64,000 nucleotides of DNA from Ridgeia piscesae (lineage: Eukaryota > Annelida > Polychaeta > Sabellida > Siboglinidae), in NCBI GenBank assembly GCA_025642075.2, contig JAODUO010001178.1, forward strand, positions 46,001 through 110,000, in the 5' to 3' direction. Shown here piece after piece: positions 54,861 to 64,000 of this stretch (position 1 is its first letter; each line of letters starts with the position of its first letter). Below the pieces are notes generated by a model that did no database searches, was not told where the DNA came from, and saw only the letters and a list, made by a program, of their open reading frames with translations. The position numbers were made by a program, and so were the translations under genes.

Positions 54861-57800
54861 CAACCCCCCATCTCAGTAACCTGCTGTGGTGTGAACATTT
54901 AGCGCCTATAGCCTAAAAAGAACAGCCAGGTAGTGTTTCGTAAAAGGATAAGTAGTGCCACTAGACCCCTGTTTGTCCTAATAGCCCATGACGGACAGGG
55001 GTTTTGGATATTAAACCCACCAGTATCATCCCACTAGTATCATTCCACTAGCCCCCCTATATATACTATTCTCCATCCCAGTAACCTGCAAAGTTGTGAG
55101 AATTTAGTGCCAACAGCCTCAATGAAACAGCCAAGTGGTGTTGGTAAAAGGATAAGTGAGTCCCACTAGCCCTCTGTTAGTCCCCATATCCCCTGGAGAC
55201 AGATGCTAGGCGTAGTAAATTGATTTATTATGTAGAAAAAACTAATGTCGCAATGGATTTACATAATCTACTTCCATGTCACATAATTGACTATGCTCGT
55301 CAGCACTTCAGAAAATGCATTTCTCTTTTTGAGCTCAGAGCCATGTTACATGACTTTAAAGATGGGGAATAAAGTAAAATAATATAACAACACTTAGTTT
55401 TCAGACCCTTGCAGCAGTTTGGTGAGAAGGCAACCATCAGCATTTAATTAAAATACCTTACCTGACGTCTGACATCACACAGCCCTCACAACTAAATGAA
55501 AGTCCTGCTTGAACACTCCCATAGATTCTTCCTGACGTACGTCTTGATATACATGAAGCCTTCACATATCAGTTCCAGACCACCCTTGTTGTTTTTCATG
55601 ATCTCCACAGCTGTATTTCAGGGAATGATTAATGTCCAGTATTCCATCACCAGTATCCTGCTCTAGCACCCATGTCTTAAACTAAGTGTCCCAGCCCTGT
55701 AGCTCCCCATGGTGTGTGAAGTGAGTGCCAGTGGCCCCCTTTCATTATGTTATTAGTTTAACACACTCCCTTTCTGTACACCTATCATCCCACTAGCCCC
55801 ATAACTCTTAGACTAGCCCCTCCCCATCTCCAAGTTATGTGAATTGAATGCCAGTTCATTATGCTATTGGTTTAACACACTCCCTCTTTGTAGACCATTC
55901 TGATTGTAGGTTGAGTTAATAGATTAATCAGTTCACCCTGCATCACTCGGTCAGGTTAGTGAACAAATATGAGTAAGACAGGGTTGTGGGTGAACTTGTA
56001 GATCTGCATTGTTTTAATATTATGCAATATATAACCACATATGTTCAAATAATCACCATACTACATACATAACAATGCAAACTCCCTGATCTACAAGTCA
56101 GACTACCTACTAACTATCTGCAGTCTACCTACTAACTAACATCTACACAATAGATTAATTATACAATAATCGAACTACAAACATAAGTAAAGGTATACAA
56201 TAATCGAACTACAAACATAAGTAAAGGTATACAATAATTGAACTACAAACATAAGTGAAACAGGCAATAAAGGGAGGGTGGGTGGGAGCTTAAAGTTTCG
56301 CGGGTAAAATAATAACACCGCTTTTGATGGATATCGATTAACTGAGTAGAGCTGCTGCTGAAGCAAGTGAGGCCGATTTGCCGCCAAACACCAGTTTAAA
56401 TAGGACCCTGGCTTTGCATGACTGGGCCATAATTAAGATTCTGAGTAGCCTGGTGAATAACAAAGTACATAGTAATGCAGAAGTGATTAATACATAATTA
56501 AAAATATTTTAATTCTCACTTTAAAGCTCCATATGACTTTCACTAATTAATTGTGTGGTTTGGAAATGTCAATGTTCTTAAAGAGGGAAAGTAAATCCTG
56601 TACATCAACTGGTTTGGTGTGAGTACAACCCACGTGCATGGTGTGTGACTGTGGAATACAGTCATACCTCAGTGCCACTGGACTCATCATAGACAATTTT
56701 CTGAGTTAAAATCAGCCATGTAATGTTACAAGGATAAATAGTCCCTCTCCTCTAGCCCCAACTACTTCTGGAATCCCCCGGGTTACAGGGGCCAGGGGTA
56801 TTAATCCATTAGTATCATCCCATAACTCCCCATCCCACTATTCTGCCAAGGTGTGAACATTTAGAGCCAGTAGCACTAGACAAGTACAAAAATAGTATCA
56901 ATATCCTCCTGTTAATCCAAGTACCCCTGGTAGTCCATGGGTGACAGGGGTTAAGGGTGGTGAATCAACAATTCCCCACCAAGGTGTGAGAATTTAGTGC
57001 CAGTATAGCCCTTCGTTCAATATGCTTTTAGTTTAACACAAACCCTCTTTGTAGACCATTCTGATTGTAGATTGAGTTAATCGTTTAAAGCTTCATATGA
57101 CTTTCAGAAATTAATTGTGTGGTTTGGAAATGTCAATGTTCTAAGAGGGAAAGTAAATCCTGTACATCAACTGGTTTGGTGTGAGTACAACCCACATGCA
57201 TGGTGTGTGACTGTGGAATACAGTCATACCTCAGTGCCATGAGCCAGTAGCACTAGACAAGTACACAAATAGTCTCAGTGTCCTGTTAATTCAAGTAGTC
57301 CAAGTGCAACAGGGGTTAAGGGTGGTAAATCCATCAGTATCATCCCACTGCCCCCCCCCTGCCCTCATGTATTCCATATCTCAGTAACCAGCCAAGGGGT
57401 GTGAATTTAGTAGTATCTGTAGCCTGAATGGAACAGCCATGTTGTGTTATTAAATAGGATAAGTAATGCCACTAGCTCCCAGTTAGTCCTGGTGATCCCT
57501 TAGTCCTAATACCTCATGGGGAAAGGGGCTAGGGGTACTAAATCCATCAGTATCATCCCACTAGTCCCCCCCCCGCCCTCATGTATTCCACATCTCAGTA
57601 ACCAGCCAAGGGGTGTGAATTTAGTAGTGTCAGTAGCCTGAACGGAACAGCCATGCAGTGTTATTAAATAGGATAAGTATTGCCACTAGCTCCCTGTTAC
57701 CCTCTTTAATTCCTAGTGGCCCATGGGGGACATGGGCTAAAGGTACTAAATCCACCAGTATAATCCCACTAGTACCCACCCCCCATGTCTAACTCCTCAT

Positions 57801-58441
57801 CTCAATAACCCACCAACGTGTTAGAATTGTTTCAAAGTGGATATGACTAGCATGCAGTTATTTTGCGTTGTAAAAAGATCAATTTTCAAACAGGTGAAGT
57901 AAATCCTCTACATGAAGCAGTTTGACGTGAGCAAAACCCACAAGGACTGGAATACATGCTGTGTGACCGTGGAATACAGTTATATCTCAATGCTAAACTA
58001 TTTTGTTATATAAAACTAGCCATGTAGTGTTGGTAGAAGGAGATGTAGTCCCACTAGTTAGTCCTTAGATCATGGGGTGCAAGGGCTACGGGTATTAAAT
58101 CCATCAGTATCAATTCCATAACCCCCCCATCACTGACTTACCTGCCAAGGTGTGAACATTTAGTACCAGTACCACTAGACAAGTAGTCCCACTACCCCCT
58201 CCACCAGTATCATCCCACTAGTCCCCCCAACCCCATGTACTCCACATGTCAGTAACCAGCCAAGTTGTGTGAATTTAGTAGTGTAAGTAGCCTGAACGGA
58301 ACAGTCATGTAGTGTTATTAAGAGGATAAGTAATGCCACTAGCTCCCTGTTAGCCCTCTTTAAGTCCTAGTGGCGCATGGGGACGAGGGTTAAGGGTACT
58401 AAATCCATCAGTATAATCCCACTAGCCCCTGTCCCCCATAG
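54861..58441. repeat. Interspersed repeat family, right block
   Basis: Several diverged members in tandem-like succession, for example near-identical stretches around 56525-56700 and 57085-57245, and 57360-57500 and 57560-57700. No coding frame. The (ACAAACATAAGTAAAGGTAT) phrase repeats three times at 56173-56250. Confidence 0.75.
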
Positions 58442-58449
58442 GTAATTCC
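58442..58449. repeat. Target-site duplication, left (inferred)
   Basis: GTAATTCC before the element corresponds to GGAATTCC (59757-59764) after it. The related uninterrupted sequence at about 61606 reads ATAATTCCCCATCCC. Confidence 0.6.
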
Positions 58450-59432
58450 CAGTGGTGGGATGTAGAAGTACATTTACTTCGTTACATTACTTAAGTAGTT
58501 TATTTTGATATCTACTTGTAACGAAGTACATTTTTTTGGAATTACTTTTACTTGTAACGAAGTACTTTTTTGTTTACTTTATTACTTTTGTACTTCTAAA
58601 TTTTGCGTTACTATAGTCTACCACCAATTTTAAAACTCGCTTGGTTTCCGAGACGTCCCAGCGTGTGTTAAGACCCATGAAGTGTCTGTTTGATTAAGGT
58701 CAAAAAAGAGTAAAGGGGAGCAAGGCATTTTTGTTTTGTGCAGACATCAATGATCAGTGGGTTTTCCCTGCTGCCAGTCCTGGCTTGGTCTTCCGTAAGA
58801 CCGGCGCATCGACCATGCCCGAGTCAATGGCTTAAAAATTTGAACAGACATTGACACTTCTTGTTTAAAACGGATAAAAGGTTGCATCTCAGTAAAAAAG
58901 ATCAGTTTTGTCCCTAAAATGTAATGATAAATTGCGCCAAAAAAGGCGAACCCGCCACGCAAAACATGCTACTGAGCAAAAAAGAATTCATCAACCGCCA
59001 AAAAAATCGAGGAGTCGTAGTGTTTTGGCGTGGTAAAGGAGTTATAAATGGGTTTTTTAACGAAACTAAAAACAAAAGTTGTCCCAAATTTGAACGTATT
59101 TATTTTAGTTTTGAATCTTTTGGCTTCAGCGACTGAGAGCCAGGTTTTTTTTGATTCATATTATCGCTCATCTCCATACATCGTGGTCTGTTGGGCATAA
59201 TTTTTTTTCAAAACTATACCTTTTTTTTTTTGTTCAACATTCAACAGTGTGTAACATTTTTCTGAACATCGCATAGGCTGCGGGGCGACACGCAGTACCT
59301 GCCTGTACCTACGAGGTTTTTTTGCAGGGTATTGGCTTTTTTAAATACCTTGGGGTAATAAGAATTAACGATAAAAATAAAGCTTTTTAAAAATCAAAAC
59401 ACCTTCAATTTAGTCATTATCTTAAGCTAACA

Positions 59433-59485
<53 letters not shown>

Positions 59486-59562
59486 TATGTCAAACATCAA
59501 AATCATAATTGAATTGGGGGATCAGAAATCTTATATAAGTTTTATATGTCATCACCAAAAGT

Positions 59563-59615
<53 letters not shown>

Positions 59616-59756
59616 ACTGACCGAATACTTTTTTATTTTTTTAAAATTTTTGGGACCCACTTTTTCTTAAGTAGTTTTTTTTTGGGGGACTTTTACTCAA
59701 GTAATTTTTTTAGGGTTTCTTTTTCTTTTACTTGTTACTTTTTATACTTTTACAAT
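58450..59756. mobile_element. hAT-like insertion of about 1.3 kb
   Basis: It begins CAGTGGTGGGATGTAGAAGT, followed by ACTTAAGTA-type subterminal repeats. The right end, read inward, gives CATTGTAAAAGTATAAAAAG then AAATTACTTGAGTAAAAG. This CAGTG start with AAGTACTTTTACTT repeats is typical of a hAT group. Comparison with the paralogous sequence at 61595-61640 shows a clean insertion. The interior has TA runs (59438-59482, 59571-59612) and short frames without transposase motifs. Homopolymer runs are unusually frequent, which may reflect base-calling errors. Confidence 0.65.
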
Positions 59757-59764
59757 GGAATTCC

Positions 59765-62570
59765 TCATCCCTGTAACCATCTAAATTGTGAGAATTTATT
59801 GCCAGCAGCCTGAATGAAACAGTTAAGTAATGTTGTAAAAGGATAAGTATTGCCACTAGCCCCCTGGTCCCAAAGGCCCCAGGGGAGAGATGCTAGTGGT
59901 ACTATATCGATTTATTATGTAAAACACCTAATGTTGCAATGGATTTACACAATATACACTGTACTTCCATAACACATCATTGACAATGCTCCTCAGCACT
60001 TCAGGAATTGCATTCCTCTTTTTGACCTCGGAGGCGGCATGATAACACAACTTTATAGATGGTGAATTTAATGAATCTGCCAAAAACCCTATTTCTAGAG
60101 TTAGTTTATCAGCATCAATGCATTTACTTTACTCCCCCTCCCATGATGTCTAGCCCCATCCCAGTAATCCCCCATGTTGTGAGAATTAATTAATTAATTA
60201 CAACCATGGGCTGATTGTATCTACTGGCTGTAGCTTATGTAACTGACGACTTGCATGCAATATTTTTAGTCAACCTTCAGCCACAAGAAGCCATGCACCT
60301 GCCAATGCTATTTCAAGAAAAAACACACAATGCTCTCAGGACTAACAATGGCTAACACCTGAGACGCACTAATTCAGACAGTCTGATAAAGTTGACTGGC
60401 TCATGACAACATCAAAATATTATGACAGCTATTATCACCAACACACATTATGTGTAAATGATACAGGTGTTGGTGCACTGAGTAGTGTAATTCATAATTA
60501 ATCTTGTGGTATTTTCTTTTGTCACATTGACAGGTCACTGTAGTGTGTTAGATCAACCTCACATAATGGTCAATGCCCTTGAACACTCAAAGAATTATCT
60601 GTATACAATACAAGGAAATTACACTTTAAGAATTATAGACGTTATGTCCGAAGTTACTATAAGGTCCTAAAAAAATTAAAATATTCACAAAAAAGATACC
60701 AAGTAATGTTTAAACTGCAAATTTCTAGAAATGTTCCACAAATAATGCCAACATTAGTGTTAATATCCAATGTTAAGACTTACCCGGTACATTAAAAAAC
60801 TAGCCCCATATATCTTAGACTAGACTCTCCCCATCTCCAAGTTGTGTGAAATGAGCGGCAGTGGAATATGCTATTAGCTTAACACACTCCCTCTTTGTAG
60901 GCCATTGTGATTGTAGGTTGAGTTAATAGTTTACAGCTCCATATCACTTTCACTAATTAATTGTGTGGTTTGGAAATGTCAATGGTCTAAGAAGGAAAGT
61001 AAATCCAGTATATCAACTGGTTTGGTGGAAGTACAACCCACATGCATGGTGTGTGACTGTGGAATACAGTCATACCTCAGTGCCACTGGACTCATCATAG
61101 ACAATTTTCTGAGTTAAAATCAGCCATGTAATGTTGTTAAAAGGATAAATAGTCCGTCTAGTATCAAATAGTCCCAGTATCCCCTGGGGGACAGGGGCTA
61201 GGAGTATTAATCCACCAGTATCATCCCATAACCCCCATCCCACTATTCTGCCAAGGTGTGAACATTGCAGTAGCACTAGACAAGTACACAAATAGTCTCA
61301 CTATCCTCCTGTTATTCGAAGTAATCCATGGGCAACAGGGGTTAAGGGTGGTAAATCCATCAGTATCATCCCACTAGTCTCCCCCCACCCCACCATCATG
61401 TTCTCCACATCCAAGTAACCAGCCATGTTGTGTGAGTTTAGTAGTGTAAGTAGCCTGAACGGAACAGTCATGTAGTGTTATTAAGAGGATAAGTAATGCC
61501 ACTAGCTCCCTGTTAGCCCTCTTTAATTCCTAGTGGCCCATGGTGGACAAGGGTTAAGGGTACTAAATCCATCAGTATAATCCCACTAGCCCCCCTCCCC
61601 CATATATAATTCCCCATCCCTCTAACCATCTAAATTGTGAGAATTTAGTGCCAGCAGCCTGAATGAAACAGCCAGGTAGTGTTGGTAAAAGGATAAATAC
61701 TGCCACTACCCCCCTGTTAGTCTCATAGGCTCCAGGGGACAGATGCTAGTGGTACTATATAGATTTATTATGTAAAATACCTAATGTTGCAATGGGTTTA
61801 TACAATATACTTCCTTATCACATCATTGATGATGCTCCTCAGCACTTCAGGAATTGCATTCCTCTTTTTGACCTCGGAGGCGGCATGATAACACAACTTT
61901 ACAGATAGTGAATTTAATGAAACTGCCAAAAGCCCTATTTCTAGAGTTAGTTTATCAAGATCGTTTTACAATGATACCACTATCAATGTGTTTACTTTAC
62001 GCAAATAAATAATCAATATAACAACATTTAATTTTCATCCCCTTGGAATCTGGTCTGCAGCAGTTTTGTGAGAAGGGAACGATAAGCATTTAGTTAAGAT
62101 ACCTATTTACCTGAGGGCTGACATCACACAGTCATCACAACTAAATGAAAGTCCTGCTTGAACACTCCCATACATATTCTTCCTGGCATACGTGTTGGTT
62201 TTTATGTATCAGTTTCAAACCACCCTTGTTGTTTTCATAATCTCCACAGCTGAATTCCGGGGAATGTTTAAAGATGCAGTATTCTTGAACCAATATGATC
62301 CATCTAACCACCCAATTCTTATACTTAAACCACCATCCAAATTGAGTGCCTGCAGTAGCCCCTTGTTCAGTGTCCCGTTAGATTAACACACACTGTCTTT
62401 CTAGTTCCTTCTAACTCTAGGTGAAGTTAATCGATTCAAGGTCCATATGACTTACAAACATTGATTACTTGGTTTGGAAATGTTAGTGTTCTATGAGAAA
62501 TCTCAGTTTTGTAAGAAGTAAAGTAAATCGTCTACATAAAGTGGTTGGAGCTGAGCAAAACCTACCTGCA
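59765..62570. repeat. Interspersed repeat family, far-right block
   Basis: Further members of the family, including the second roughly 610-bp dispersed copy. 59820-60120 and 61670-61980 are close paralogues of each other and of 55130-55440. No gene. Confidence 0.75.
60186..60797. repeat. Roughly 610-bp dispersed repeat, copy 2
   Basis: Near-identical to 46488-47100. On the left it joins a shortened family member at GTGAGAATTAATTAATT and on the right another member at AAAAAACTAGCCCC. Confidence 0.8.
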
Positions 62571-64000
62571 CTGGAATACATGCTGTGTGTCCAGGGAATA
62601 CAGGCAGACCACTGTCCAGTTGGACACAACATAAGCTGTGTGTACAGGGAATACAGTCAGACCTCTGTCCAGTTGGACACAACATAAGCTGTGTGTCCAC
62701 GGAATACAGGCAGACCACTGTCCAGTTGGACACAACATAAGCTGTGTGTCCAGGGAATACAGTCAGACCTCTGTCCAGTTGGACACAACATAAGCTGTGT
62801 GTCCAGGGAATACAGTCAGACCTCTGTCCAGTTGGACACAACATAAGCTGTGTGTCCAGGGAATACAGTCAGACCTCTGTCCAGTTGGACACAACATAAG
62901 CTGTGTGTCCAGGGAATACAGGCAGACCACTGTCCAGTTGGACACAACATAAGCTGTGTGTCCAGGGAATACAGTCAGACCTCTGTCCAGTTGGACACAA
63001 CATAAGCTGTGTGTCCAGGGAATACAGGCAGACCTCTGTCCAGTTGGACACAACATAAGCTGTGTGTCCAGGGAATACAGTCAGACCTCTGTCCAGTTGG
63101 ACACAACATAAGCTGTGTGTCCAGGGAATACAGTCAGACCTCTGTCCAGTTGGACACAACATAAGCTGTGTGTCCAGGGAATACAGTCAGACCACTGTCC
63201 AGTTGGACACAACATAAGCTGTGTGTCCAGGGAATACAGGCAGACCACTGTCCAGTTGGACACAACATAAGCTGTGTGTCCAGGGAATACAGTCAGACCT
63301 CTGTCCAGTTGGACACAACATAAGCTGTGTGTCCAGGGAATACAGGCAGACCTCTGTCCAGTTGGACACAACATAAGCTGTGTGTCCAGGGAATACAGTC
63401 AGACCTCTGTCCAGTTGGACACAACATAAGCTGTGTGTCCAGGGAATACAGGCAGACCACTGTCCAGTTGGACACAACATAAGCTGTGTGTCCAGGGAAT
63501 ACAGTCAGACCTCTGTCCAGTTGGACACAACATAAGCTGTGTGTCCAGGGAATACAGTCAGACCACTGTCCAGTTGGACACAACATAAGCTGTGTGTCCA
63601 GGGAATACAGGCAGACCTCTGTCCAGTTGGACACAACATAAGCTGTGTGTCCAGGGAATACAGTCAGACCTCTGTCCAGTTGGACACAACATAAGCTGTG
63701 TGTCCAGGGAATACAGTCGGACCTCTGTCCAGTTGGACACAACATAAGCTGTGTGTCCGGGGAATACAGTCGGACCTCTGTCCAGTTGGACACAACATAA
63801 GCTGTGTGTCCAGGGAATACAGTCAGACCACTGTCCAGTTGGACACAACATAAGCTGTGTGTCCGGGAATACAGTCAGACCTCTGTCCAGTTGGACACAA
63901 CATAAGCTGTGTGTCCAGGGAATACAGTCAGACCTCTGTCCAGTTGGACACAACATAAGCTGTGTGTCCAGGGAATACAGTCAGACCTCTGTCCAGTTGG
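62571..64000. repeat. 53-bp minisatellite, about 26 units, open at window end
   Basis: The unit contains CAGGGAATACAGTCAGACCT, CTGTCCAGTTGGACACAACA and TAAGCTGTGTGTC. Variants GTCAG/GGCAG and CCTCT/CCACT are distributed in blocks. The unit corresponds to a single-copy phrase of the surrounding family (TGTGACTGTGGAATACAGTC at about 47965 and 56648). The minus strand lacks stops in several frames, giving overlapping 97-166 codon frames without meaning. The array continues beyond 64000. Confidence 0.95.

Noticed and set aside
62503..63956. Overlapping 97-166 codon Cys-containing minus frames
   Set aside because: They shift frame every unit of the 53-bp array and merely re-read the same sequence.

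Overview
This is eukaryotic nuclear DNA, most likely from an invertebrate metazoan. Sparse, intron-split coding pieces with GT/AG splice sites and AATAAA signals sit in AT-rich DNA crowded with transposon remnants, microsatellites and unusually many minisatellites. The sequence alone does not identify the species. The one host gene I recognise with confidence is a RAD51D homologue on the + strand: two exons at 17057-17138 and 17611-17736 encode the Walker A region and the strand after it. The other host-gene calls are candidate exons supported by open frames, splice signals and sometimes matching intron phase, and I name no family for them.

Layout. 1-5000: an 810-bp inverted-repeat element, a CpG-rich promoter-like stretch with two kappaB-type palindromes and an NRF-1 palindrome, and a 1.46-kb foldback element with 224-bp arms. 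4.9-8.2 kb: minus-strand retroelement relics, a LINE-type ORF1 and a Ty3/gypsy pol with several internal deletions. 8.5-15.3 kb: a chain of candidate minus-strand exons interrupted by a 45-bp and a 35-bp minisatellite. 16.1-21.2 kb: a coiled-coil ORF fragment, the RAD51D exons and a roughly 3.1-kb array of 47-bp units. 21.8-23.6 kb: a 115-codon minus-strand ORF with an N-terminal membrane segment, and CpG-rich promoter-like DNA. 23.6-34.3 kb: a direct segmental duplication (4.35 kb and 3.15 kb copies) around a spacer holding a LINE tail. 34.5-38.3 kb: a piggyBac-like end, two phase-compatible candidate exons and an 836-bp inverted-repeat element with promoter-like sites. 39-45.6 kb: 36-bp and 23-bp minisatellites, the latter split by a 2.04-kb hAT-type insertion with a perfect 8-bp target duplication. 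45.6-64 kb: one interspersed repeat family whose segments have been amplified into a 71-bp array of about 90 units and a 53-bp array that runs off the window; a second hAT-like insertion sits in this family and its empty site is also in the window.

The strongest overall story is mechanistic. Several minisatellites can be traced to single-copy or low-copy source sequences in the same window. Transposons have landed in the arrays and repeats and left readable target duplications. I found no evidence for a new multi-gene system.
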